A stretch of DNA of 64,000 bases from Pseudoalteromonas sp. N1230-9 (GCF_032716425.1 NZ_CP090419.1:68501-132500), one strand, 5' to 3'; positions 25,254-33,432 are shown, numbered from the stretch's first letter. Numbers and translations: made by a program. Notes: generated by a model not told the origin, from the letters alone.

Positions 25254-26786
25254 ATGTCGGCTGAAAAAACGCATCTAGAGATTTGTAATTTAACCAAAGA
25301 GCAATATCCACAAATCAAAGTTCTGATGGATCAAGCGTACCCAGGCCTAGGTGGAGCGTGGCCAAGCCACACCATTTTTCGTTTAATCGATCAGTTCCCT
25401 GAAGGTCAAATCGGCATTGTTGATGACGGTGTGCTTGTGGGTATCGCCTTGAGTGTGCAAGTCGATTACGCACGTTTTTCTAACCCGCATACCTACGAAG
25501 ATATTGTTGATGGTCACGACCGTGTTTTTAGCGACCCAGAAGGCGATGCACTTTATGGTTTAGATGTGGTTATATCATCAACTCACCGGGGTATGCGCTT
25601 AGGCCGACGCTTATACGATGCGCGCAAAGAATTATGCCGTCAGTATAACTTACGCGCTATTTTAGCGGGTGGGCGTATTCCACGTTATTACAATCATAGC
25701 TCTGAAATGTCACCCATGGAGTACATCGAAAAGGTTGATCATAAAGAGCTTTATGATCCAATTCTAAGTTTTCAACTTTCTAACGATTTCCAAGTAAAGC
25801 GCTTACTTAAAAAATACCTACCAGAAGATCAGGAGTCAGTGGGTTATGCCACTTTACTAGAGTGGAATAACATTATGTTTGAACCCACTGATACGGTACT
25901 TGAATCAACTAAATCTATAGTGCGTGTTGGTGCTGTACAGTGGCAAATGCGCTGCGTCGACTCAGTTGAGGAGTTACTTAAGCAAGTTGAGTATTTTGTT
26001 GATACGGTGTCTGACTATAAAAGCGACTTTATTTTATTTCCGGAATTTTTCAATGCGCCGTTAATGGGTTTAACCGAGCAGTGCACTCAAACGGAAGCCA
26101 TTCGTTATTTAGCCGAATACACTGAAACGTTCCGTGATGCGATGTCGCGCATGGCAGTTGAATACAATGCCAATATTATTACCGGCTCAATGCCGCTCGC
26201 TGAAGATGACAAGATTTATAATGTCAGCTATTTGTGCCACCGTAGCGGTAAAATTGATGAGCAGCGCAAAATACATATCACGCCCCATGAGCAAAATGAC
26301 TGGGTAATCCAAGGGGGTGACAAGATTGCCGTATTTGAAACGGATGCGGGTCGTGTCGGTATTCAAATTTGTTACGATGTAGAGTTCCCTGAACTGTCAC
26401 GTATTCTCGCTAAGCAAGGGCTTGATATTTTATTTGTACCATTTTGGACGGATACTAAAAATAGCTACTTACGTGTTCGCCATTGTGCGCAAGCACGTGC
26501 AATCGAAAATGAGTGTTATGTTGTGATTGCAGGCTCGGTTGGTAACCTACCTGAGGTAGAGAGCTTAGACGTACAGTACTCGCAATCGGCAGTGCTTACC
26601 CCTTCTGATTTCTCATTCCCGCATGATGCGACCTTGAACGAAGCAACACCGAATACCGAAATGCTGTTATTCAGTGATTTAGATATGGATAAACTAAAAA
26701 TTCTTCACAGTGAAGGCACGGTAAGAAACTTAAAAGATCGCCGTGAAGATTTATATGACGTGATCCTGAAAAAGCGAGATCAATAA
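25254..26786 (+). CDS. GNAT N-acetyltransferase / nitrilase-family fusion protein
   Basis: Cytoplasmic two-domain protein of 510 residues. The N-terminal part (about 1-210) is a GNAT-type acyltransferase domain, with the acetyl-CoA loop seen as RGMRLGRRLYDARK. The C-terminal part (about 220-505) is a carbon-nitrogen hydrolase with the triad Glu (LFPEFFN), Lys (RKIHITP) and Cys (QICYDVEFPE). This matches nitrilase superfamily branch 11, in which prokaryotic nitrilases carry an acetyltransferase-like N-terminus; the substrate is unknown. The ATG at 25254 has AAGGAG ahead and is preferred over a start 33 bases upstream. The stop codon overlaps the next start as TAATG, so the SMR transporter is coupled. 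Confidence 0.92.
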   Translation: MSAEKTHLEICNLTKEQYPQIKVLMDQAYPGLGGAWPSHTIFRLIDQFPEGQIGIVDDGVLVGIALSVQVDYARFSNPHTYEDIVDGHDRVFSDPEGDALYGLDVVISSTHRGMRLGRRLYDARKELCRQYNLRAILAGGRIPRYYNHSSEMSPMEYIEKVDHKELYDPILSFQLSNDFQVKRLLKKYLPEDQESVGYATLLEWNNIMFEPTDTVLESTKSIVRVGAVQWQMRCVDSVEELLKQVEYFVDTVSDYKSDFILFPEFFNAPLMGLTEQCTQTEAIRYLAEYTETFRDAMSRMAVEYNANIITGSMPLAEDDKIYNVSYLCHRSGKIDEQRKIHITPHEQNDWVIQGGDKIAVFETDAGRVGIQICYDVEFPELSRILAKQGLDILFVPFWTDTKNSYLRVRHCAQARAIENECYVVIAGSVGNLPEVESLDVQYSQSAVLTPSDFSFPHDATLNEATPNTEMLLFSDLDMDKLKILHSEGTVRNLKDRREDLYDVILKKRDQ

Positions 26787-27103
26787 TGGCGTGGTTGTAT
26801 TTAATTGTCGCAGGGTTGTTAGAAATAGGCTGGCCAGTCGGTCTTAAAATGTCTCAAGAATCAGAGAGTCGCTGGTTAGGCATTGCGATAGCCGTCGCCT
26901 TTATGGTCGCTAGTGGTTTTATGTTGTGGTTGGCGCAAAAGGATATTCCGATGGGGACATCCTATGCAGTATGGACAGGAATCGGTGCAGCGGGCACTTT
27001 CTTGGTCGGTATTTTATTTTATGGTGATGCTGCCACATTTGGCCGCATTGCCGGAGTACTGCTGATAATCAGTGGTGTGATAACCCTAAAAATTAGTCAT
27101 TAA
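26786..27103 (+). CDS. sugE: SMR-family exporter, Gdx/SugE type
   Basis: Four-span small multidrug resistance protein of 105 residues. Segment AGLLEIGWPVGLK holds the essential membrane glutamate (Glu13), and SYAVWTGIGAAGT is the typical third helix. The GW-VGLK pattern and serine in MVASGFML favour the Gdx (guanidinium exporter, formerly SugE) branch over the quaternary-ammonium EmrE/Qac branch. Its start codon overlaps the stop of the GNAT-nitrilase gene, implying a common role, perhaps export of a nitrogenous product. No guanidine riboswitch was recognised upstream. Confidence 0.9.
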   Translation: MAWLYLIVAGLLEIGWPVGLKMSQESESRWLGIAIAVAFMVASGFMLWLAQKDIPMGTSYAVWTGIGAAGTFLVGILFYGDAATFGRIAGVLLIISGVITLKISH

Positions 27104-27125
27104 AAAAGCGGCTATGCCGCTTTTT
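27103..27125. terminator. Bidirectional rho-independent terminator
   Basis: The stem AAAAAGCGGC / GCCGCTTTTT with loop TAT lies between the convergent SMR and DMT transporter genes and has A- and T-runs on the two sides, so it serves both. Confidence 0.88.
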
Positions 27126-27142
27126 AATGACTAGAAACACAT

Positions 27143-28021
27143 CTAATTGGGTAGCATTACTAGAATGGCTGCCAGCGCAATTAACACAAGCCCCGCTGTG
27201 TCTTGGCGCTTTAACGGCTGTTTTAACCAAAGAATCGATACCAAAATGGTAAAGAATACCTCTATTTGCCCCAGTGTTTTAACATAAGCAACATGCTGCA
27301 AGCTCATGGCGCTAAACCAACCTATGGAACCTAAACAGCTACAAACACTAACAGCGGTAGTGGTGCCTTTGTGATGCCACATTTTCTTAAATGTATCGCG
27401 CTCCTTGAGTGCAATATAAGCGCACAGCATCAGCGTTTGTAAGCTAATTATCAGTACCAGTACCCAAGCTGCAGAGTGTGGGAAAGTCAGTCCTGAATTT
27501 AAACTTGCCTCACGGATCCATGATGATGAAAGAGCAAATGAGGTACCACAAGCAAGCCCAAGGAGTGCAGTGCCCAAATTAAAGTGTTTTACATTCGCAA
27601 TGCCACTTAATAGCAATACCGCAATTGCACCAATAAATACCCCAACCCAACCTAGCAATGATAGTACTGAGCCAAAGAACATAACACCTAAAATAGCGGC
27701 CATCAGTGCTTCACTTTTAGCAAGCCCTGCACCGACTGCAAAGTTATTCATTTTAAACAGTTTAACCATTAAACCTGTGGCAACAATTTGGACGATACTG
27801 GCGCCAACAATGTAGCCAATAAAAGCCAGATTAAAGTCAGGAAGTGCGGCGTCTTGATACTGATAAAGTGCAAATAAATACAGGGCAGCAATTGGGCTGG
27901 CAATGATAAAGCGAGCAAGCGTTACCCCAGCAACACTCACTGTTGCACTGAGTTGACTTTGCAGAGCGTTGCGCCACGACTGCATAAATGCCGCAAAAAT
28001 AGTTAAGAAAATCCAAGTCAT
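27143..28021 (-). CDS. DMT superfamily (EamA-type) transporter
   Basis: Inner-membrane transporter of 292 residues with about ten predicted helices arranged as two EamA-like halves. The second half ends with GQIEVFFTILVSILWLKQPLKRQDTAGLVLIALA, the usual C-terminal EamA pattern. Members move metabolites such as amino acids or nucleobases, and the substrate cannot be inferred. The ATG directly precedes the long hydrophobic start MTWIFLTIFAAF. It is convergent with the SMR gene and divergent from the MAPEG gene. Confidence 0.88.
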   Translation of the reverse strand: MTWIFLTIFAAFMQSWRNALQSQLSATVSVAGVTLARFIIASPIAALYLFALYQYQDAALPDFNLAFIGYIVGASIVQIVATGLMVKLFKMNNFAVGAGLAKSEALMAAILGVMFFGSVLSLLGWVGVFIGAIAVLLLSGIANVKHFNLGTALLGLACGTSFALSSSWIREASLNSGLTFPHSAAWVLVLIISLQTLMLCAYIALKERDTFKKMWHHKGTTTAVSVCSCLGSIGWFSAMSLQHVAYVKTLGQIEVFFTILVSILWLKQPLKRQDTAGLVLIALAAILVMLPN

Positions 28022-28099
28022 ATTGAAAATACATTAATGAGGGGCTTGGGTATAGAGTAACAAAACCAAAGTATGAGGGCATCAGCTTATCGACCAACT

Positions 28100-28211
28100 T
28101 GAGGAAAACTCAGCTGTGACAATATGCCGCAGGGCTTTTATGCGGTCATTAGGCTATAGTGACAATGATGCTATTGCTGGCCGCTGCTGTTATAAGTAGC
28201 GGCTTTTTTTT
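28100..28211 (+). ncRNA. Candidate structured leader or small RNA ahead of the MAPEG gene
   Basis: Within the 232-bp gap 28022-28253, three hairpins follow each other on the plus strand. The first is TGAG-GAAAA-CTCA near 28101-28113. The second is ATGCCGCA / TGCGG-T-CAT (28124-28149, one bulge). The third is a 9-bp GC-rich stem with T-run (28180-28211) that is a canonical terminator. A terminator placed before the MAPEG ribosome-binding site implies either attenuation of the gene or a separate small RNA. No known riboswitch class was recognised. Confidence 0.4.
28180..28211 (+). terminator. Rho-independent terminator upstream of the MAPEG gene
   Basis: The stem GCCGCTGCT / AGTAGCGGC contains one G-U pair and a 6-base loop and is followed by eight T. 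It faces the plus strand and lies about 40 bases before the MAPEG start codon. Confidence 0.8.
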
Positions 28212-28253
28212 GTTTGCGATAGGGTAGTGTTACAAACAAAATAAGGAAATATC

Positions 28254-28637
28254 ATGACCACACTTATTATCTGCGCACTCATCGCAGTGTTCATACCTTA
28301 TTTAGCTAAAGCTCCCGTGGCTTTTGCGCAAAATAAGCTTGAAGGATATGACAATAAACACCCAAGAGATCAACAAAGTAAGTTGACAGGTTTTGGGGCG
28401 AGGGCGCTGGCTGCTCATCAAAATAGTTTTGAGTCATTAGTCGTTTTTGCTGTTGCTTTAGCGGTGGTAATTGCGACCAACAATGTTTATCAAGCTACTG
28501 AAATGTTAGCTGTTGTGCATATAATTGCTCGTGTCCTATATTGTATTTTTTACTATATAAACCAAGATATTTTGCGCTCGTTAGTTTGGCTTGTTGGCTA
28601 TGTAAGTGCTGTGGCAATGATTGCTCTTTCCCTCTAG
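28254..28637 (+). CDS. MAPEG family protein
   Basis: Small four-span membrane protein of 127 residues in the MAPEG family, which includes eukaryotic glutathione S-transferases/peroxidases and many uncharacterised bacterial proteins. Typical segments are RALAAHQNSFESLVVFAVALAV and IIARVLYCIFYYINQDILRSLVWL. The polar loop NKLEGYDNKHPRDQQSKLTGFGAR is common among bacterial members (quoted in part). The RBS AAGGA lies 7 bases before the start. Its enzymatic role, if any, is unknown. Confidence 0.9.
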   Translation: MTTLIICALIAVFIPYLAKAPVAFAQNKLEGYDNKHPRDQQSKLTGFGARALAAHQNSFESLVVFAVALAVVIATNNVYQATEMLAVVHIIARVLYCIFYYINQDILRSLVWLVGYVSAVAMIALSL

Positions 28638-28648
28638 TCAAAAACCAC

Positions 28649-28680
28649 AAAGCAAGCGGCTTAAATAAGGCGCTTGCTTT
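28649..28680. terminator. Terminator between MAPEG and M56 peptidase genes
   Basis: The stem AAAGCAAGCG / CGCTTGCTTT has a 12-base loop that can pair further. The T-rich stretch is better on the minus strand side (GTGGTTTTTG), so it mainly serves the M56 gene. Confidence 0.7.
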
Positions 28681-28700
28681 AGGGTCTTAAGTGGTTACTC

Positions 28701-29906
28701 TTACTTAGAGCTAACTTTAATTTTCTCTATTAAATCCTTTGCTTGATAGTTTTCGTCTAAGGCAAAATCGAGTTGTACCAAGGCGTTTTTATAGCCAGAT
28801 TCAGATGGCGCATATTGCCATTTTTTTAAGGCTCTTTTCGCTTCTCGATTGAAAACAGCTTCAGGCTCTGCGCTTACCACACTGACATTGCTGGTGGCGC
28901 CACTTGGTAAAATATCGTATTTCAAAACGACTGAACCGCTAATGCCTTGCTCCGCAGCTTGAATGGGGTATATCGGCTCTACGCGCATAACCGCTTGATA
29001 GTCTTTTGTCTTTTCAACTGACATCGGCTGTTTTGCAATGGCAAAGCTGCTAAGCATGCCTGTTGTAAAAATAACTAACGCTGTTTTTGCGATAAATGAG
29101 CTGTTGTCGATCTGCTTTATTTGATTTAGACGTTGTAACATGGTGTTTTTATCTCCGTATTGTGAATAAGCCATTAAGCCTGCTCTGCTAAAGCTTGCAC
29201 AGTGCACTAATGCCTTACTGTATAAAATTCGTTGTTCAGTTGATTTATTTTTGAGTACTTGCTCATCACATGAAAGCTCTTGAATACGGCGAAGACTTGC
29301 ATAGCCAAGCCAAGCGACAGGGTTAAACCACAGCAAAATAGTGGCACTTAAAGCGATGGCATTAATTAGGTTATCTTTGCGTTTAATGTGCACTGATTCA
29401 TGCTCTAAAATTAGTGCTAAAGCATGGCTATCGTAGTGGCTTTGGTAGTTTGTTGGCAGCACTAGCTTAGTGTTTATAACTCCTACAACCATCGGTGAGC
29501 TCACTTGTTTACTTTGGTATAAGCGCATGTTTTGGTTGCTGTGATGATCAATCGTAATTGGTGCTAATTGCAGTTTTGCTAAAAAACGGTAATGAAAATA
29601 CACGGCAGTGATCAGCAGTGCGGCACTAATAAAACCATAAATAGCAAACCAAGTTAGCGTAAATTGCGGCATTACTTCTGTGTTTGGCGTGATAGTCAGC
29701 TTACTGATAAAGTCGTTTTGAATTGGCTTTAAGTGATCAGGTAAGTTCGCTAACAATAAACTAATCGGTAATAGCGCCCACAGTGTATAAACTAAGCGTG
29801 CCGACAGTTGGCTTAGTAGCTTTCGCTCTAGCAGCAACAAAAACAAAATTGCAGATGAGATCAAAAGCTGTTGATCTAACAGCCAATTAAAAAATGCATC
29901 TAACAT
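28701..29906 (-). CDS. M56 (BlaR1/MecR1-like) membrane metallopeptidase with TonB C-terminal domain
   Basis: Membrane peptidase of 401 residues. The N-terminal part holds about four helices and a gluzincin-type motif in LEHESVHIKRKDN (HESVH), as in BlaR1/MecR1. After a last span (about 274-290) the extracytoplasmic part is a TonB C-terminal domain (about 310-385, including GSVVLKYDILPSG and KRALKKWQYAP) instead of a penicillin-binding sensor. BlaR1-type proteins inactivate the BlaI repressor when stimulated; here the signal is unlikely to be a beta-lactam. It lies 9 bases after the BlaI-type gene in one operon. Confidence 0.93.
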   Translation of the reverse strand: MLDAFFNWLLDQQLLISSAILFLLLLERKLLSQLSARLVYTLWALLPISLLLANLPDHLKPIQNDFISKLTITPNTEVMPQFTLTWFAIYGFISAALLITAVYFHYRFLAKLQLAPITIDHHSNQNMRLYQSKQVSSPMVVGVINTKLVLPTNYQSHYDSHALALILEHESVHIKRKDNLINAIALSATILLWFNPVAWLGYASLRRIQELSCDEQVLKNKSTEQRILYSKALVHCASFSRAGLMAYSQYGDKNTMLQRLNQIKQIDNSSFIAKTALVIFTTGMLSSFAIAKQPMSVEKTKDYQAVMRVEPIYPIQAAEQGISGSVVLKYDILPSGATSNVSVVSAEPEAVFNREAKRALKKWQYAPSESGYKNALVQLDFALDENYQAKDLIEKIKVSSK

Positions 29907-29915
29907 AACAACGCC

Positions 29916-30290
29916 TTACTTTTGCTGTTTTTCCCAATCATCAATGACCTTTTTAAGCTCATCAATATCATGTTGCGAGAGTTGCTCTGACTTAGCAAAA
30001 CCACTTACTAATGGTGCAATACGGCCGTTAAAAAAGCGTTCAATAAAGCTTTGGCTTTCTTTTAATGTGTATTCTTCACGGGCAATGCAGGGAGTGTAGT
30101 TATATTGGCGACCTTGTTTTTCGAAGCTTAGCGCGCCTTTTTTAACTAAACGACTTAGTAGCGTTTTGATGGTTTTTTCGTGCCATTCTTTATCGTCACT
30201 TAAACGCGCAATTACTTCACTTGCCGTGGCAGGGTAGTTAATCCACACAGCATCTAATACTTCGAATTCAGCCTTAGAAAGTTCAATCAT
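29916..30290 (-). CDS. blaI: BlaI/MecI-family transcriptional repressor
   Basis: Winged-helix repressor of 124 residues. The N-terminal half has LSKAEFEVLDAVWINYPATASEVIARL and HEKTIKTLLSRLVKKGAL (quoted in part), the DNA-binding domain of the BlaI/MecI family. The C-terminal half is the helical dimerisation domain in which BlaI is cleaved. It heads the operon with the M56-TonB gene. Directly upstream is a palindromic operator containing TACA and TGTA elements, so the operon is probably autorepressed. Confidence 0.94.
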   Translation of the reverse strand: MIELSKAEFEVLDAVWINYPATASEVIARLSDDKEWHEKTIKTLLSRLVKKGALSFEKQGRQYNYTPCIAREEYTLKESQSFIERFFNGRIAPLVSGFAKSEQLSQHDIDELKKVIDDWEKQQK

Positions 30291-30299
30291 TTTTATGCC

Positions 30300-30337
30300 T
30301 ACAGATGTAATCTTTAATTTAAGATTACACGCGTAAT
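30300..30337 (-). promoter_or_regulatory. BlaI-type operator
   Basis: The palindrome TGTAATCTT-N6-AAGATTACA (30306-30329) is overlapped on one side by TACAGATGTA (30300-30309) and on the other by GATTAC-N3-GTAATC (30323-30337). TACA/TGTA dyads are the recognised core of BlaI/MecI operators. It lies 10-47 bases upstream of the repressor start. Confidence 0.8.
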
Positions 30338-30358
30338 CAATTAATGCAAACTTTTTTG

Positions 30359-31045
30359 TTAGATAATGTCACTTTTTTTGATACTGACTATCTGTCCTTC
30401 GGGCAAATCCAGCGTGGTGAGTGAAAGCTTTGCGATATCTGTGCGGTAAAGATCGATGACTTTGTAGCCACAAAAACGTGCCATTTTACGTATTTGCCGA
30501 TTTAAACCTTGTTTTAAGACGATGCAAAACTGCGTTTCGCCGACTTGAGTCACCTCGCAAGGGAGGGTTATTTGTTTATCGACAGGCACACCGCCCGCCA
30601 TTTTTTTACAGAAGTCGCTATCAAGTGGTTTATCAACGGTGACTAAATAGCGTTTAGGTTGGTGGTAATCAGGGTGGATCAGTTGATTACAAAACTCACC
30701 GTCATTGGTCAAAATCAACAAACCTCGGGAGTCTTTGTCGAGCCGGCCAATTGGGTAAACGCGAGTGGTTTTAGGCAGGCTATGAATAAGGCTTGTTGGG
30801 TCGTCAGCATTTAATTTGCAATCTATACCAACAGGCTTGTGATACGCAAAGTAGGTAAGTGGTGCTTTTGCTGAAATTTTCTCGTCAAGTACCATCACAT
30901 CATCGTGCTCATCAACATGATCTATATGATTTGCAGCACGGCCATTTACTGTTACCTTACCTTGATCTATCAAGCGCGATGCTTGCTTTCGAGAACAAAC
31001 ACCTGCATGGGCAATAAATTTAGCAAGTCGTACTTTTTCTGACAT
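30359..31045 (-). CDS. rluF: 23S rRNA pseudouridine synthase, RluF-like
   Basis: Pseudouridine synthase of the RsuA/RluB/RluF family, about 228 residues. An S4 RNA-binding domain (about 1-60, RLAKFIAHAGVCSRKQASRLI) precedes the catalytic domain with the aspartate in PIGRLDKDSRGLLILTNDG and the motif GLNRQIRKMARFCGY. The short linker and C-terminus resemble RluF (23S position 2604), but RluB/E types are not excluded. A GTG start at 31075 would add 10 residues; the ATG at 31045 fits the family better although neither has a strong ribosome-binding site. Divergent from the DUF6482 gene. Confidence 0.88.
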   Translation of the reverse strand: MSEKVRLAKFIAHAGVCSRKQASRLIDQGKVTVNGRAANHIDHVDEHDDVMVLDEKISAKAPLTYFAYHKPVGIDCKLNADDPTSLIHSLPKTTRVYPIGRLDKDSRGLLILTNDGEFCNQLIHPDYHQPKRYLVTVDKPLDSDFCKKMAGGVPVDKQITLPCEVTQVGETQFCIVLKQGLNRQIRKMARFCGYKVIDLYRTDIAKLSLTTLDLPEGQIVSIKKSDII

Positions 31046-31118
31046 GGGTGATTTTTGTACAGTTAATTTGATCACAGTATATCAAACCCGCGTATAAGAA
31101 GAAAAAAGGGGGTTCGAC

Positions 31119-31424
31119 ATGGCAATTAAGTTATCTGAACTTGCAGCGCACCAACCACTGCAAAAGGTTATCCTTCATTCGTTGGAAATGGCACTGTATC
31201 AGGTGTCTGTGGTGATCAATAACGTTGAATATTATGTCACTGATGAGCAAGGTGAGTTTATTCGCGATATTAGCCCGTTGCACATTCAAAAGCGCCTCGA
31301 TCACTTAAGTTATGGTGATATGGTTTTACGCCACACCAGTGCTTATGATGAAATGTGTGGGCAGCCAGAGAAGCTCGCCAGCAATATGCTTGAGGTTCCT
31401 TATGGCAAGAATCATCTATACTGA
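31119..31424 (+). CDS. DUF6482 family protein
   Basis: Small cytoplasmic protein of 101 residues. The segment YQVSVVINNVEYYVTDEQGEF followed by MVLRHTSAYDEMCGQP matches the DUF6482 pattern found in marine gammaproteobacteria (first part given in short form). The function is unknown. RBS GGGGG lies shortly before the ATG. It is followed by a GNAT gene on the same strand after 46 bases. Confidence 0.8.
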   Translation: MAIKLSELAAHQPLQKVILHSLEMALYQVSVVINNVEYYVTDEQGEFIRDISPLHIQKRLDHLSYGDMVLRHTSAYDEMCGQPEKLASNMLEVPYGKNHLY

Positions 31425-31470
31425 TTGATTTTAAAGCGTATACTGAGTCATAACATTTTATAGGTATGCT

Positions 31471-31878
31471 ATGTATCAATTAAAAAGTGATGATTCAGTA
31501 GAGTTAAGTGATGAGCTAAGAGCGCATATTGTTACTTATAACAAGCAGCATTTTAACGCAGAACGTATTCCATTAGGCTTTAAGTTTGTTGATAAAAAGC
31601 GAGTAATGGTTGCAGGTATTAGCGGCCAAGTATTTGGCAATTGGTTATTAATAAATTGGCTATGGTGTGACGACTCTGTTAGAGGTAGGGGCCTTGCCTC
31701 GCGACTGTTGAATGAGCTTGAAAGTAAAGCTACTGCGCTTGGCGCAAATATAGCTCAACTTGATACACTCGACTTCCAAGCAAAGCCTTTTTATGAGAAA
31801 AACGGTTACCAAGTGAAATACCAAATGGCCAATTACCCACTTGATGGTTGCCGTTACTTTATGGAAAAAAGCCTATAG
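31471..31878 (+). CDS. GNAT family N-acetyltransferase
   Basis: Cytoplasmic acetyltransferase of 135 residues with a complete GNAT core. The acetyl-CoA pyrophosphate loop is DSVRGRGLASRLLNELE, followed by AQLDTLDFQAKPFYEKNGYQV, a typical motif B. The substrate is unknown. It ends convergently with the HopJ gene, overlapping by 6 bases at a CTATAG hexamer that supplies both stop codons. Confidence 0.9.
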   Translation: MYQLKSDDSVELSDELRAHIVTYNKQHFNAERIPLGFKFVDKKRVMVAGISGQVFGNWLLINWLWCDDSVRGRGLASRLLNELESKATALGANIAQLDTLDFQAKPFYEKNGYQVKYQMANYPLDGCRYFMEKSL

Positions 31879-32241
31879 CTCAAATTTGGCCGTTAGGACA
31901 TTTTCTTCCGTGAATGTTACTCCCAAAAAGGGCGTGGCTTCTGGTGCGAGCATAAATGTACGAATATTCATGTGATCATGTGCATCAGGATGCTTAAGCA
32001 CATCGTCACGGTAAAAAGCACCGAAACAATCTAATGTGTTTTGTTTACTCAATTGGTTTAGTTTGGCAAAGGCAAAGATCTTACATGAGCCATTATTTTC
32101 ATTTGCTGAGCTAATAAGCCCATGGTTATTAAACCCACTGGGAGTGAAATGGTAGTTTTGCTCGATAACGGCCATGGTATCAGTGAATTCAATCAATGTG
32201 GGTGTATCTGCTAGTTTTGCTAAAAATTCATTGAGTGTCAT
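31873..32241 (-). CDS. HopJ family protein
   Basis: Protein of 122 residues in the HopJ type III effector family by name. Recognisable are FTPSGFNNHGLISSANENNGSCKIFAFAKL and LDCFGAFYRDDVLKHPDAHDHMNIRTFM (quoted in part), which are conserved in many free-living marine bacteria. There is no secretion signal and no type III secretion gene nearby, so a role as an effector is unlikely here; the real function is unknown. It starts 9 bases after the retropepsin-like gene's stop on the opposite reading order and may be expressed with it. Confidence 0.85.
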   Translation of the reverse strand: MTLNEFLAKLADTPTLIEFTDTMAVIEQNYHFTPSGFNNHGLISSANENNGSCKIFAFAKLNQLSKQNTLDCFGAFYRDDVLKHPDAHDHMNIRTFMLAPEATPFLGVTFTEENVLTAKFEL

Positions 32242-32250
32242 GCTTCATCC

Positions 32251-33363
32251 TTAATTGTTACTTTTTATTAACTCTAACTCATCCTGTTGTTGATTGATAT
32301 TAAACTTATAATTTCCGAGAAAGTTCATACCTAGTAATCCAACGCCAGAGTGATTATCTATCACTAATACATCAAAATTATCTATATATTGTTGACCAAT
32401 TTGAAAAGAGCGTAGTCTATAACGCTTAGCTGCAACGATGCCATTTGCAGTATTGACTTGTAGCGTACCTATAAAAATGGCTGGCTCTGTGAGGTTATCC
32501 AGCTGCGCTTGGTTTATCACGGTGAAGCTAGCCCCCGTATCTATCATTAATTTAATGTGCAGAGTGTCATTAATAACACTGTTAACCAAATAGTGCGCGC
32601 CACGAGGGGTGAGTTCAATGATATCCACGCCAGTTAATGCTTGCTGTAATTTATGACGTAACTCATTGGCTTGGTTTATAAATGCATGATTTTCAGGTAG
32701 TTGCTCAAGGGCTACTTGACTGGCAACATAGTCTCCTAGCTGATAATAAGCCATCGCATAAGTATATAAGTAGTGTGGGTTATGTGGCGCATAGTCTAGC
32801 CACTGTAAGCTGTGCTCTAGTAGTTGTTGCCATTGTTGTGCCTGAGTGAGGGCATTGATCTGTAAAGTGACTAATTCCTCAATCTGTTTAGCTAAAGAGC
32901 CTTGTTGATTGCTATCCAATCTATTTGCTAATGCCATTAAGCTCACGATCCCTTGCTGAAGATGGCCTTGATTGATAAGTCGTTTAGCATCAAGTTTTAG
33001 CATTGTAATGTCATAAGGATGACGTTTTAAAAATGTGCTTAGAAACAGCTCGCTTAAATCTTCATCGTGACCTGAGAGCCAAGCTTCAACCTCTTGTTGC
33101 CAAGCTTGTTTTAATTGTTTGGCTTGGTGAGGGTCGTTTGCAAGAAGTTGTGTATAAAACTCAATTGCTTTATCAAATTGTTGGTTATTAAAAAATACAA
33201 TAGCTTGTTCAAACTCACTGGGCAAAACAGTGGTTTTTTCTAGCGTCTTAGTAGTGGCTTGCTCTGGCGTTACTTCAGGGGCGTATTGAGAGTTTATTTG
33301 CCATATAAAATAAGTATTTAAACAAAGAGAACACACCAATATTAATTTGAGTAGAGTATTCAT
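32251..33363 (-). CDS. TPR protein with retropepsin-like aspartic protease domain
   Basis: Envelope protein of 370 residues. An N-terminal membrane anchor (LLKLILVCSLCLNTYFIW) is followed by TPR-like helices (about 45-230) and a C-terminal single-domain aspartyl protease of clan AA (about 250-365). The protease has the active site IDTGASFTVI and the second signature GLLGMNFLG. Such domains act as dimers. The topology places the protease in the periplasm. The natural target is unknown; bacterial relatives are poorly characterised. It is followed by the HopJ gene after 9 bases. Confidence 0.87.
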   Translation of the reverse strand: MNTLLKLILVCSLCLNTYFIWQINSQYAPEVTPEQATTKTLEKTTVLPSEFEQAIVFFNNQQFDKAIEFYTQLLANDPHQAKQLKQAWQQEVEAWLSGHDEDLSELFLSTFLKRHPYDITMLKLDAKRLINQGHLQQGIVSLMALANRLDSNQQGSLAKQIEELVTLQINALTQAQQWQQLLEHSLQWLDYAPHNPHYLYTYAMAYYQLGDYVASQVALEQLPENHAFINQANELRHKLQQALTGVDIIELTPRGAHYLVNSVINDTLHIKLMIDTGASFTVINQAQLDNLTEPAIFIGTLQVNTANGIVAAKRYRLRSFQIGQQYIDNFDVLVIDNHSGVGLLGMNFLGNYKFNINQQQDELELIKSNN

Positions 33364-33432
33364 CTATCTTGCCTGTAAAAAGCCTTCTCTTAACTTGGTT
33401 ACTTTATCAGCATAAAACAAATTAAAAAATAG

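Noticed and set aside
28701..30290. Beta-lactam resistance module (blaI-blaR1)
   Set aside because: The M56 protein ends in a TonB domain rather than a penicillin-binding sensor, and no beta-lactamase gene is adjacent.
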